A DNA stretch of 64,000 nt, from contig JAZNAE010000086.1 of assembly GCA_045586385.1 (NCBI GenBank), positions 9,346-73,345 on the forward strand, written 5' to 3'. Of this stretch, positions 37,197 to 46,188 are shown piece after piece. Under the pieces are notes generated by a model. The model made no database searches. It was not told where the DNA came from and saw only the letters and a program-made list of their open reading frames with translations. A program made the translations under genes and the position numbers. This DNA comes from Suilimivivens sp045586385 (GTDB lineage Bacteria > Bacillota > Clostridia > Lachnospirales > Lachnospiraceae). The stretch's first letter is position 1, and every line of letters begins with the position of its first letter.

Positions 37197-38159
37197 ATGG
37201 AAAGCAGTGCAATTTGGATGCCGTTGTTACTATCGTTTGTGATTAGTGTAATAGCAGGACCGCTGATCATTCCCTTTTTAAGGAGACTTAAAGTGGGGCA
37301 GCCGATAAGGCAGGACGGACCGAAAGAACATTTAAAGAAAACAGGAACACCGACTATGGGCGGTTTTCTGATTTTGATTAGTGTAACCGTAACATCAGTA
37401 TTGTATGTGAAGGAATATCCGAGAATAGCCCCCGTACTATTTGTAACATTAGGGTTCGGGCTGATTGGTTTTTTGGATGATTATCTGAAAATAGTGTTTC
37501 GAAGTTCGGAAGGTCTTCGGGCATGGCAAAAGTTAGTGCTGCAACTTACGGTAACAGGCTTGTTTGCTTATTATATGGTCAATATGTCAGGGATTTCGCT
37601 GGCAATGAAAATACCTTTTAAAGAAGGGTATTTTATAGATTTCGGAGTCCTCAATATACCGCTGATTTTCATTGTAGTGGCTGGATGTGCCAACGGGACT
37701 AATTTTACGGACGGACTGGATGGACTTGTAAGCAGTGTGACGGTTTTGACAGCCACCTTTTTTTCGGTGTCAGCCATAGGACTTAATGCAGGGATTCATC
37801 CCATTGCATGTGCCGTTGCCGGTGCACTTCTCGGTTTTTTGTTATTTAACGTACATCCGGCAAGCGTTTTTATGGGGGACACCGGTTCTCTTGCACTGGG
37901 CGGTTTTTTGGCAGCATCTGCCTATATGATGCAAATGCCGCTCTTTTTGCCGATTGTTGGCTTTGTCTACGTAGCAGAAGTGTTATCGGTAGTAATACAG
38001 GTTTTGTATTATAAAATAACAGGCGGAAAAAGAATATTTAAGATGGCACCGCTTCATCATCATTTTGAACTTTGCGGATATTCGGAAAATAGAATTGTCA
38101 CGGCATTTACGGTTGTGACGGCGGGATTATGTTTAGTGGCTTTTGCGGGTATCTTTTAG
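37197..38159 (+). CDS. mraY: Phospho-N-acetylmuramoyl-pentapeptide transferase MraY
   Basis: Membrane enzyme making lipid I. About ten membrane helices; the conserved GFLDDYLK (about 95), NFTDGLDGLVSSV (about 172) and the HHHFEL loop (about 287) are present. Start at ATG 37197, with GAGAGGTG 4 bp upstream, is preferred to the in-frame TTG at 37182. It has 320 aa and follows the spoVD 3' part. If the element blocks upstream transcription, mraY needs read-through from the recombinase region or its own promoter. Confidence 0.95.
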   Translation: MESSAIWMPLLLSFVISVIAGPLIIPFLRRLKVGQPIRQDGPKEHLKKTGTPTMGGFLILISVTVTSVLYVKEYPRIAPVLFVTLGFGLIGFLDDYLKIVFRSSEGLRAWQKLVLQLTVTGLFAYYMVNMSGISLAMKIPFKEGYFIDFGVLNIPLIFIVVAGCANGTNFTDGLDGLVSSVTVLTATFFSVSAIGLNAGIHPIACAVAGALLGFLLFNVHPASVFMGDTGSLALGGFLAASAYMMQMPLFLPIVGFVYVAEVLSVVIQVLYYKITGGKRIFKMAPLHHHFELCGYSENRIVTAFTVVTAGLCLVAFAGIF

Positions 38160-38177
38160 TGTAAGGACAGATTATAG

Positions 38178-39578
38178 ATGCGTAAAACAGGAAAGGACAA
38201 CAGTAGAAAAATGGATTTACAAAATAAGAAGGTTCTTGTTGTTGGAACCGGAATCAGTGGAATCGGAGCAACAAAACTTTTACTGAAGCAGGGCGCACAG
38301 CCTATTTTGTTTGACAGTAATGAGGCATTAAATATAGAGGAACTAAGGGATAAACTGGCAGAAGTGGGAGAGGTTGAAATTATTCTCGGGGAAGTATCCG
38401 ATGAAATGAAAGAAAAGCTTGCTCTTGTGGTAGTAAGTCCCGGTGTTCCTACGGACACACCGTTTATTGAGGGATTCAGAGAGAAAAATATTCCTATTTG
38501 GGGAGAAATAGAATTGGCTTATACTTTCTCAAAAGGAAAAGTGATAGCGATTACCGGTACAAACGGAAAAACCACCACTACCACCTTGGTAGGGGATATT
38601 ATGAAGGCTTATTATGATTCTGTGTTTGTGGTAGGCAATATTGGGAATCCCTATACCTTAGAGGCGTTAAAGACCACAGAAGAATCCGTAACGGTTGCGG
38701 AAATCAGCAGTTTCCAGCTGGAGACAGTTCATGATTTTAGACCTTGTGTGTCTGCAATATTAAATGTGACACCGGACCATCTAAACCGCCATCATACCAT
38801 GGAGTGCTATGCATCCACGAAGGAGAAAATTGCGGGAAGGCAGACAAAAGAAGAGACCTGTGTGCTGAACTATGAAGATGCATATACACGCAAGTTCGGT
38901 GATAAATGTCTGGCGGAAGTGGTGTATTTTTCTTCCAAAAGAGTTCTTTCAGAAGGCTTTTATTTAGACGGGGAAGACATTGTTTTTGCAAAAGACGGCA
39001 AAGTACAGAAATTGCTTAATATTCATGAAATGCATCTTGTGGGTATTTGTAACGTGGAAAATGTGATGGCGGCAATCGCTATCAGCATGGCAATGAATGT
39101 CCCAATGGACATTATATTAAAAACGGTAAAGGATTTCAGGGCAGTAGAACACAGAATTGAATTTGTGGCAACCAAAAACGGAGTGGATTATTACAATGAT
39201 TCAAAAGGAACCAATCCGGATGCTGCTATCCAGGGAATCCGTGCGATGTGTAAGCCTACCGTTTTAATTGGTGGCGGATACGATAAGCAGAATGAATATG
39301 ATGAATGGATAGAAGCTTTTGACGGTAAGGTAAAAGCCTTTGTGTTAATCGGTCAGACAAGAGAAAAAATTGCGGAATGTGCAAAGAAACACGGCATTTC
39401 CAACATTATTTTTGCAGATACATTTAGGGAGGCATTTGATATCTGCGTAGAGCAGGCTAAGCCGGGAGATGCAGTGCTTCTTTCCCCTGCATGTGCAAGT
39501 TGGGGAATGTTTCCCAATTATGAGGTGAGAGGAAATATGTTTAAAGAGTTTGTAAATGAGATAGGAGTTAATGAATAA
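38178..39578 (+). CDS. murD: UDP-MurNAc-L-alanine:D-glutamate ligase MurD
   Basis: Adds D-Glu to UDP-MurNAc-L-Ala. The N-terminal Rossmann part has VVGTGISGIGATKLL, the ATP loop is ITGTNGKTTTT (about 129), and NVTPDHLNRH and NDSKGTNPDAA are typical. The first 13 residues are basic and slightly longer than usual, so ATG 38211 is an alternative start; 38178 has AAGGAC upstream. It has 466 aa. Stop and next start abut. Confidence 0.95.
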   Translation: MRKTGKDNSRKMDLQNKKVLVVGTGISGIGATKLLLKQGAQPILFDSNEALNIEELRDKLAEVGEVEIILGEVSDEMKEKLALVVVSPGVPTDTPFIEGFREKNIPIWGEIELAYTFSKGKVIAITGTNGKTTTTTLVGDIMKAYYDSVFVVGNIGNPYTLEALKTTEESVTVAEISSFQLETVHDFRPCVSAILNVTPDHLNRHHTMECYASTKEKIAGRQTKEETCVLNYEDAYTRKFGDKCLAEVVYFSSKRVLSEGFYLDGEDIVFAKDGKVQKLLNIHEMHLVGICNVENVMAAIAISMAMNVPMDIILKTVKDFRAVEHRIEFVATKNGVDYYNDSKGTNPDAAIQGIRAMCKPTVLIGGGYDKQNEYDEWIEAFDGKVKAFVLIGQTREKIAECAKKHGISNIIFADTFREAFDICVEQAKPGDAVLLSPACASWGMFPNYEVRGNMFKEFVNEIGVNE

Positions 39579-40736
39579 GTGGCAGATAGAGGGATGAAAA
39601 AGAAAGAAAAACAGCAGGAAGTATTCTTTGACTATACGTTACTGTTCATAGTGCTGTTTTTGCTGGGTTTCGGACTTGTAATGTTGTTTTCAACCAGTTC
39701 CTATGAAGCATATCTTCAGTTCGGTGATTCTGCTTATTATTTAAAGAAGCAGGTGTTTTCAACTGTTTTGGGACTAGTCATTATGGTGTTTGTTGCCTGT
39801 ATTCCGTATCATTTTTGGGAGCGGTTTGCAACCTTGGGATATGTAGCATCCATTGTGCTTATCTTATTGATTATCCCATTTGGTATCGAAGCAAACGGTG
39901 CAAAGAGATGGCTTAATGTGTTCGGTATTTCTTTGCAACCTGCAGAAGTTGCAAAGCTGGGAATGATTTTGTTTCTTGCAAGCCTGGTTTGCCGTATGGG
40001 AAGAAAGGTTAGGACCGGAAAAGGATTTCTTACGATGGTTCTGGTACCGATGCCGATTTGTGCACTGGTATATATTGTTACCAATAATTTAAGCTCAGCC
40101 ATTATTATTTTAGGAATTGCGGTACTGATGCTTTTTGTGGCAAGCCCTGATTATAAGCGGTTTATTTTGATTGCTTTGGCGGGAGTGGCGCTTTGTGCAC
40201 TTGTCATTTTTATGATTGTCAATTCCGCAGGCTCAGACGGAATGGGCTTTCGCGGTACGCGTATTCTTGCGTGGCTTGACCCGGAAGCTTATGCCAGTGA
40301 TAAAGGGTTTCAGACGCTGCAGGCACTTTATGCCATTGGTTCCGGTGGTATTTGGGGAAAAGGGCTGGGGCAGAGTATGCAAAAACTCGGATTTTTGCCT
40401 GAAGCGCAGAACGATATGATTTTTTCTATTATTTGTGAAGAATTGGGGCTTTTTGGAGCCGCAGCAGTCATTTTACTGTTTGTACTTTTGGTTTGGAGAT
40501 TCATGGTAATTGCAAATAACTCTGCAGATTTATTTGGTGCCATGCTTGTGGTTGGTGTTATGGGTCATATTGCCATTCAGGTAATTTTGAACATAGCGGT
40601 AGTAACCAATACCATTCCCAATACAGGTATTTCACTTCCGTTTATCAGTTATGGCGGTTCTTCGGTGTTGTTTTTGCTGATAGAAATCGGCATTGTTTTA
40701 AGTGTCGGAAGAGGAATCCGGTTTAAGGACTTGTAA
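39579..40736 (+). CDS. ftsW: FtsW/SpoVE-type peptidoglycan polymerase
   Basis: SEDS-family glycosyltransferase that works with a class B PBP. About ten membrane helices; the motifs NVFGISLQPAEVAKLG, GSGGIWGKGLGQSMQKLGFLPEAQNDMIF (split over loop 7) and NTGISLPFISYGGSSV are present. The GTG start at 39579 immediately follows the murD stop. It has 385 aa. The position matches spoVE of B. subtilis; it could serve division, sporulation, or both. Confidence 0.93.
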   Translation: MADRGMKKKEKQQEVFFDYTLLFIVLFLLGFGLVMLFSTSSYEAYLQFGDSAYYLKKQVFSTVLGLVIMVFVACIPYHFWERFATLGYVASIVLILLIIPFGIEANGAKRWLNVFGISLQPAEVAKLGMILFLASLVCRMGRKVRTGKGFLTMVLVPMPICALVYIVTNNLSSAIIILGIAVLMLFVASPDYKRFILIALAGVALCALVIFMIVNSAGSDGMGFRGTRILAWLDPEAYASDKGFQTLQALYAIGSGGIWGKGLGQSMQKLGFLPEAQNDMIFSIICEELGLFGAAAVILLFVLLVWRFMVIANNSADLFGAMLVVGVMGHIAIQVILNIAVVTNTIPNTGISLPFISYGGSSVLFLLIEIGIVLSVGRGIRFKDL

Positions 40737-40792
40737 AATACGGAAACATTATCACCACTTTTACATATAGTAAAGCATTAAGAAGGAAAGTG

Positions 40793-42055
40793 GTGAGTGA
40801 TAAAGTGGATTCGATTCATATACGTGGAGGAAATGCACTTTTTGGAGAAACGCAGATACAAGGTTCAAAGAATGCGGTTTTGCCGGTAATGGCAGCCGCA
40901 CTGTTGACGGAAGATGTTTGCGTAATAGAGAATTGTCCCCGAATTTCAGATGTACTTCATATGCAAAATTTATTAACCCAAATCGGTTGTAAAGTTAGTC
41001 GTAAGGGTAGAAATCTGATGATTGATACAAGAGAAGTATCAGAGGATTACATGCAAGGAGAATCCGTAACAGGGATGCGTTCTTCTTCCATGCTCCTTGG
41101 AGCTATGCTTGGAAGGCTTGGTCATGTGACTATGGCATATCCGGGCGGATGTGTAATCGGAAAACGTCCCATAGATATGCATTTAAGCGCACTTGCAAAA
41201 ATGGGTGTTATCGTTGAAGAAAAGGAAGACTGTTTTACAGCATGGTCTAAGCAGCTTATAGGAAATGTGATTAAGCTTCCCTTTGCAAGCGTGGGAGCTA
41301 CTGAGAATATTATTTTGGCAGCTGTAAAAGCAAATGGAATTACAATAATAGACAATGCGGCAAGGGAACCGGAAATTGTGACCTTATGTAATTTTTTGCA
41401 AAAAGCGGGAGCAGTTATTGAAGGTGTCGGTGAAAGTCTCCTTATGATTAAAGGAGTAAACAAACTGCATGGCACGGAATTCCGGATACCGGGAGATAGG
41501 ATAGTGGCAGGCACCTATCTTTTTTCCGTACTTGGCACAGGCGGACATATTTTTTTGAAAGATGCACCTACAAGGCAGATGTTGTCAGTTATGAGAGTGG
41601 CTGCGATGATGGGTGCGAATATGGAGATTTCACGGGAAGGACTCAGTGTGTTGGCTGAAGCATCCAGAATTCCGCTTCCTTACATTAAAACAGAAGTATA
41701 TCCGGGATTTCCCACTGATTTGCAGTCGCCGCTTATGGCGGTATTGTCTGTGGCGGAAGGAACGTGCATTATAGAAGAAACCATTTTTGAAGACCGGTTT
41801 AAGATAGCAGAAGAACTGACAAAGATGGGAGCACAGGTTAAGATAGACGGAAAACAGGCATTTATTACGGGCGTACCGAAACTGGTAGGGTGTGAGGTGT
41901 CTGCGGGAGAACTGAGAGGCGGCGCCGGTCTTGTCATTGCCGGTTGTATGGCAGAGGGAGAGACAATCGTAAAAAATCGTCACTTTATAGAGAGAGGGTA
42001 CGAAGATATTTGCCGTGATTATCAGAATTTAGGAGTAAATATTTACACCGGGTAG
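40793..42055 (+). CDS. murA: UDP-N-acetylglucosamine 1-carboxyvinyltransferase
   Basis: First committed step of peptidoglycan synthesis (enolpyruvyl transfer to UDP-GlcNAc). The catalytic, fosfomycin-reactive Cys is present in YPGGCVIGKRP (about 120); GSKNAVLPVMAAALL and GATENIILAA are typical. Start GTG 40793 fits AAGGA 5 bp upstream better than GTG 40790. It has 420 aa. It occupies the place where many Firmicutes carry murG/murB. Confidence 0.95.
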   Translation: MSDKVDSIHIRGGNALFGETQIQGSKNAVLPVMAAALLTEDVCVIENCPRISDVLHMQNLLTQIGCKVSRKGRNLMIDTREVSEDYMQGESVTGMRSSSMLLGAMLGRLGHVTMAYPGGCVIGKRPIDMHLSALAKMGVIVEEKEDCFTAWSKQLIGNVIKLPFASVGATENIILAAVKANGITIIDNAAREPEIVTLCNFLQKAGAVIEGVGESLLMIKGVNKLHGTEFRIPGDRIVAGTYLFSVLGTGGHIFLKDAPTRQMLSVMRVAAMMGANMEISREGLSVLAEASRIPLPYIKTEVYPGFPTDLQSPLMAVLSVAEGTCIIEETIFEDRFKIAEELTKMGAQVKIDGKQAFITGVPKLVGCEVSAGELRGGAGLVIAGCMAEGETIVKNRHFIERGYEDICRDYQNLGVNIYTG

Positions 42056-42064
42056 AGACGGAAT

Positions 42065-42844
42065 ATGAGGAAAAGAAAAGTAAGAAAGAAAAAACAAGTA
42101 AATAAAACAAGACCTAAGGTACCAAAGAATCCTCTTTGGATAGCGACAATAGTGCTTTTAGTCCTTTTGATATTAGGGCTTGCCGGCGGATATAGTTATG
42201 TAATAAAAAATTACACGGTCACCACAGTATATGTGGAAGGAAATGTTCATTATGACAATGAAGAAATTATGGCTATGGTTATGGATGGTTATTACGGCAA
42301 TAATTCCATTTTTCTATCCCTAAAATACAAAAATAAAAGTATTGAAGGTGTTCCGTTTATCGAAAAAATGGATGTGTCTGTGTTAGATCCCCATACGATT
42401 AAGATTGAGGTGTATGAAAAGGCGCTTGCCGGATATGTGGAATATTTGGAACGATATATGTATTTTGATAAGGATGGCATTGTGGTAGAAACATCAATGG
42501 AAAAGACAAAGGGGATACCTTTGGTGACAGGATTATCTTTTGATCATGTGATATTACATCAGCCCCTTCCGGTAGAAAGCCCGGAAATTTTCGGCGATAT
42601 TTTGAGTATTACACAGCTTGTGAATAAATATGAGTTGTCAATTGACAGGATTTTTTTTGGTAGCGATAATACCCTTACACTTTACTTCGGAGATATAAAA
42701 GCATCCTTAGGTGAGAGAGTGAATTTGGAGCAGAAAGTAATGGAGCTTCGCTACATGCTTCCTGAACTTACGGGAAAAAGCGGAACGCTACGTATGGAAA
42801 ACTATACGGAGGAAACAAAGACCATAACATTTGAACCCAATTAA
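42065..42844 (+). CDS. divIB: Cell division protein FtsQ/DivIB
   Basis: Bitopic division protein of 259 aa. A very basic cytoplasmic N-terminus (KRKVRKKKQVNKTRPK) precedes one membrane helix (about 28-50). The POTRA domain (about 53-120) starts VTTVYVEGNVHYDNEEI; a FtsQ-type beta domain follows. The position between murA and ftsZ supports the call. Confidence 0.9.
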   Translation: MRKRKVRKKKQVNKTRPKVPKNPLWIATIVLLVLLILGLAGGYSYVIKNYTVTTVYVEGNVHYDNEEIMAMVMDGYYGNNSIFLSLKYKNKSIEGVPFIEKMDVSVLDPHTIKIEVYEKALAGYVEYLERYMYFDKDGIVVETSMEKTKGIPLVTGLSFDHVILHQPLPVESPEIFGDILSITQLVNKYELSIDRIFFGSDNTLTLYFGDIKASLGERVNLEQKVMELRYMLPELTGKSGTLRMENYTEETKTITFEPN

Positions 42845-42890
42845 GAAATAATATCAGCATAAAAAAGTTTCCAAAATCTGAAATTAATAG

Positions 42891-42919
42891 TTGATTAATC
42901 GGGCAAAAAATTATATGAT
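42891..42919 (+). promoter_or_regulatory. Sigma-A-type promoter for ftsZ
   Basis: TTGATT (42891-42896) and TATGAT (42914-42919) with a 17-bp spacer; AAGGAGG and the TTG start follow. ftsZ can therefore be transcribed apart from the interrupted upstream cluster. Confidence 0.6.
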
Positions 42920-42960
42920 AAACTATATGAGTTTATTTGGGAAGATAAGGAGGAACTACC

Positions 42961-44172
42961 TTGTTAGAGATTATAACGAATGACGCTGAGGCTGCAGCCA
43001 AGATAATCGTAGTAGGTGTTGGTGGTGCAGGCAATAATGCTGTAAATAGAATGATTGATGAAGATATTACAGGAGTAGAGTTTATCGGTATTAATACGGA
43101 CAAGCAGGCATTACAGCTTTGTAAAGCACCGAAACTCCTTCAGATTGGGGAGAAGCTTACAAAAGGTCTGGGTGCAGGTGCAAAGCCTGAAATCGGACAG
43201 AAAGCAGCAGAAGAAAGTACGGAAGAAATATCTGCTGTATTAAAAGGTGCTGATATGGTATTTGTTACCTGTGGTATGGGTGGTGGAACCGGAACCGGTG
43301 CAGCACCTGTGGTAGCAAAGCTTGCTAAGGACATGGGTATTCTAACCGTTGGTGTTGTAACCAAGCCTTTCCGTTTCGAAGCTAAGGCACGTATGGTAAA
43401 TGCCATCAGCGGTATTGAGAGAATTAAGGATAATGTAGATACCTTAATTGTTATCCCCAATGATAAATTACTTGAAATCGTGGACAGACGTACCACAATG
43501 CCCGATGCACTTAAGAAGGCTGATGAAGTACTTCAGCAGGCAGTGCAGGGAATCACTGATTTGATTAATGTTCCTGCAGTCATTAACCTTGACTTTGCTG
43601 ATGTTCAGACTGTTATGAAGGACAAGGGTATTGCACATATCGGTATCGGTGAAGGTAAGGGTGATGATAAGGCAAGCGAAGCAGTTAAGATGGCTGTGGA
43701 AAGTCCCTTGCTCGAAACCACTATTTCCGGCGCTACACATGTTATTATCAATGTATCCGGTGATATTACTCTTGCAGATGCATCCGATGCAGCAAGTTAT
43801 GTTCAGGAACTTGCAGGAGATGATGTTAATATTATCTTTGGTGCTATGTATGATGAAAGTAAATCAGATACATGTACGATTACGGTAATTGCGACCGGAC
43901 TTGAGGATGATACACTTCCTACCAATAAGCCTGTTTCTCCTTATGGTACTTTTGCAAATAAGTATGTGAAACCGGTTACTCCCAATATTTCTTTAAAGCC
44001 TGCGAATATGAATCAGAGCGGAGAAGTGAAGTTGATGGGACATTTCGGACAGCCGCAGGCACAGCCTCAAGCACCGAAGAAACCTGTTGTAGGAATTACG
44101 AATCCCGGTGATATCAGAAGCAATGTAACAAACAAGCCGCTTAATATCCCGGACTTCTTACAGAAGAAATAG
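42961..44172 (+). CDS. ftsZ: Cell division GTPase FtsZ
   Basis: Tubulin-like GTPase forming the division ring. VVGVGGAGNNAVNRM starts the nucleotide domain; the tubulin signature GGGTGTGAAP is near 108 and the synergy loop has NLDFADV. A flexible Pro/Gln-rich linker ends in the conserved tail LNIPDFLQKK. It has 403 aa. The start is TTG at 42961, 5 bp after AAGGAGG. Confidence 0.98.
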   Translation: MLEIITNDAEAAAKIIVVGVGGAGNNAVNRMIDEDITGVEFIGINTDKQALQLCKAPKLLQIGEKLTKGLGAGAKPEIGQKAAEESTEEISAVLKGADMVFVTCGMGGGTGTGAAPVVAKLAKDMGILTVGVVTKPFRFEAKARMVNAISGIERIKDNVDTLIVIPNDKLLEIVDRRTTMPDALKKADEVLQQAVQGITDLINVPAVINLDFADVQTVMKDKGIAHIGIGEGKGDDKASEAVKMAVESPLLETTISGATHVIINVSGDITLADASDAASYVQELAGDDVNIIFGAMYDESKSDTCTITVIATGLEDDTLPTNKPVSPYGTFANKYVKPVTPNISLKPANMNQSGEVKLMGHFGQPQAQPQAPKKPVVGITNPGDIRSNVTNKPLNIPDFLQKK

Positions 44173-44197
44173 AAACGAATCAGAATAATAAGAATGA

Positions 44198-44241
44198 AAA
44201 GGCTGTATATCAGGTATTATATTTGATGTGCAGCCTTTATT
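44198..44241 (+). terminator. Terminator after ftsZ
   Basis: AAAGGCTG (44198-44205) pairs with CAGCCTTT (44231-44238), with partial inner pairing. It closes the dcw cluster. Confidence 0.7.
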
Positions 44242-44271
44242 GTTGAAAGAATGTGAAAGGAAAAGTCAGTT

Positions 44272-45549
44272 ATGGGAAACGGATATCCACAGGCAGAGGA
44301 ATGCCTTGCATTTATTGACAAATGTACCAGTTGTTATCATGTTGTAAAGAATATAGAGGATTTTTTGAAAGAACAGGAATTTTCTGAGTTAAAGGAAACA
44401 GAAAATTATGTGATTTCAAAGGGCGGAAAATATTATGTAAAAAGAAATGATTCGTCCTTGATTGCTTTCCGTGTGCCGAGAGATGAAATGAAAGGCTTTC
44501 ATATAATGGCGTCTCACAGTGATTCACCTTCATTCAAAGTAAAAGCGGAATCTGAGCAGAAAGTAGAAGAGGCTTATGTAAAATTGAACGTAGAGCCTTA
44601 CGGCGGTGCAATTTATGCTACTTGGCTTGACAGAGCGTTGTCCGTAGCAGGAAGAGTTGTTTGCCGGGAGGAAGATGTGCTGGTTTCCAAGACGGTAGAT
44701 GTGGATGAAGACTTATTGGTAATTCCAAACCTTGCCATTCATATGAACCGCGAAATGAACAAACAGCTTAGCTATAATCCGCAGATTGATTTACAACCCC
44801 TTATGTATGCAGGCAGTGGTGATAACATTTTGATGAAAAAGATTGCAGGATATGCCGGAGTAAAGGAAGAAGATATATTTGGTAAGGATTTATTCCTTTA
44901 TGTAAGAGAAAAAGGGAAGCTTGCGGGGGCAGAAAAGGAAATGATGATTTCACCCAGGTTAGATGATCAGGAATGCGTTTTTGCTTCCGTAAAAGGGTTA
45001 CTTGCAAGTGCTCCGGAGCAATATGTTTCTGTATGCGCGGTGTTTGACAATGAAGAGGTGGGCAGTCTTACCAGACAGGGTGCTTCATCTACCTTCTTAA
45101 AGGATACATTAGAAAGAGTGAGAGAGGCATTAGGAATATCCCAGACAGATTATCTTAGAATGTTGGCAAACAGTTTCATGATATCTGCTGACAATGCCCA
45201 TGCGCTTCATCCAAATCATCCGGAGAAAGCAGACCCCACCAACCGGCCATGCTTAAACAAGGGGATTGTGATTAAATACCATGGCGGTCAGAAATATACT
45301 ACGGATGCTTATACAGAAGCTGTGATGAAGAAGTTGTGTGAAGAAGCTGATGTATCATATCAGACTTACTGTAACCGTTCGGATGTGCCGGGAGGATCAA
45401 CCCTCGGAAATATTTCAGAATCCCAGGTTTCCATCCCTTGCGTCGATATCGGATTGCCGCAGCTTGCCATGCATTCAGCGGTAGAATGTGCCGGAAGTAA
45501 AGATCTTTCGGACCTGATTAAGATTGCACAGTTATTTTTTGCACAATAA
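44272..45549 (+). CDS. apeB: M18-family aminopeptidase
   Basis: Zinc aminopeptidase of the aspartyl aminopeptidase family, cytosolic, cutting acidic or neutral N-terminal residues. Metal and catalytic motifs are ASHSDSPSFKVK (about 82), SPRLDDQECVFA, DNEEVGSLTRQGA (about 260), SADNAHALHPNHP and a late His in AMHSAVEC. It has 425 aa, a normal length. Stand-alone, with a GGAAAAG ribosome site. Confidence 0.93.
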   Translation: MGNGYPQAEECLAFIDKCTSCYHVVKNIEDFLKEQEFSELKETENYVISKGGKYYVKRNDSSLIAFRVPRDEMKGFHIMASHSDSPSFKVKAESEQKVEEAYVKLNVEPYGGAIYATWLDRALSVAGRVVCREEDVLVSKTVDVDEDLLVIPNLAIHMNREMNKQLSYNPQIDLQPLMYAGSGDNILMKKIAGYAGVKEEDIFGKDLFLYVREKGKLAGAEKEMMISPRLDDQECVFASVKGLLASAPEQYVSVCAVFDNEEVGSLTRQGASSTFLKDTLERVREALGISQTDYLRMLANSFMISADNAHALHPNHPEKADPTNRPCLNKGIVIKYHGGQKYTTDAYTEAVMKKLCEEADVSYQTYCNRSDVPGGSTLGNISESQVSIPCVDIGLPQLAMHSAVECAGSKDLSDLIKIAQLFFAQ

Positions 45550-45579
45550 TGATAGGTCAAAAAACCAATTAAGCAAAGA

Positions 45580-45870
45580 AATATTCGGTTTAGTTGGGAT
45601 AAAAAAGCGGAGAATATCCAACTAATATCGGGAAATGTTGAATTAGTTGGTACTTTGATTTGCAAATTCACCAACCAAACATTTAAAATCATAGATTCGT
45701 TGGTGTTTTAGTTTGAAATTCTACCAACGAAACACTTGAAAGTATAGAACAGTTGGTATTTGGATTTGAAATGCTACCAACAAAATTCCGAAAGAATGAA
45801 ATTAATTGGTATGAACAACTGAAAACATACCAACTAAATTACAAAATTATAATAATAGTTGGTAAAATTT
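45580..45870. repeat. Tandem array of about 53-bp hairpin units
   Basis: At least five degenerate units spaced 52-54 bp. Each has GTTGGT...ACCAAC-type arms about 18-20 bp apart (for example 45655 onward, 45703 onward, 45757 onward), joined by A-rich linkers that also resemble each other. Stems are kept while inner sequence drifts. No reading frame spans the array convincingly. The interval 45550-46125 holds no gene; a strong terminator at 46030 could end a transcript that carries the array. Confidence 0.65.
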
Positions 45871-46029
45871 TCCCATATAGACTTATATTTACTTGCAATG
45901 GTAAGAAAGCACGTGAAATTCTCGTATCCATCTTCTACTCATACACTCATTAACACTCTATATGGGTAGAATTATCTCAATAACCTTCAGTGAGCAGGTG
46001 CATTTACCATGCCGATATATCGCATGCAT

Positions 46030-46072
46030 AAACTCCCATTTAGGAATACATTTCCTAAATGGGAGTTTTTTT
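46030..46072 (+). terminator. Strong terminator before spoIIGA
   Basis: A perfect stem of about 17 bp (AACTCCCATTTAGGAA and complement, 46030-46046 with 46052-46068) followed by seven T. It has no gene immediately upstream, so it probably ends a non-coding transcript. Confidence 0.9.
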
Positions 46073-46125
46073 GAATTTAGACTTGTCATATTTGTGCGAT
46101 AAATAACGTGCTTTGTGAAGATGTT

Positions 46126-46158
46126 TTGACAAATTATGAAGTTGAGAATGGTTATAAT
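46126..46158 (+). promoter_or_regulatory. spoIIG-type promoter with 0A box
   Basis: TTGACA (46126-46131) and TATAAT (46153-46158) are 21 bp apart, longer than the 17-bp norm. The B. subtilis spoIIG promoter has a similarly long spacer and needs Spo0A-P. TTTGACAAAT over the -35 box fits a 0A box. Confidence 0.65.
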
Positions 46159-46188
46159 GGGGTAGTACCAAAGAAAAGGAGGTGACAA

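Noticed and set aside
45580..45870. CRISPR-like periodicity (about 33-bp repeat, 20-bp spacer)
   Set aside because: The linkers resemble each other and the repeats are degenerate; no cas genes are near.
45753..45953. 66-aa ORF over the tandem repeats
   Set aside because: Reads through the repeat units without a ribosome site; coding appearance comes from repeat periodicity.
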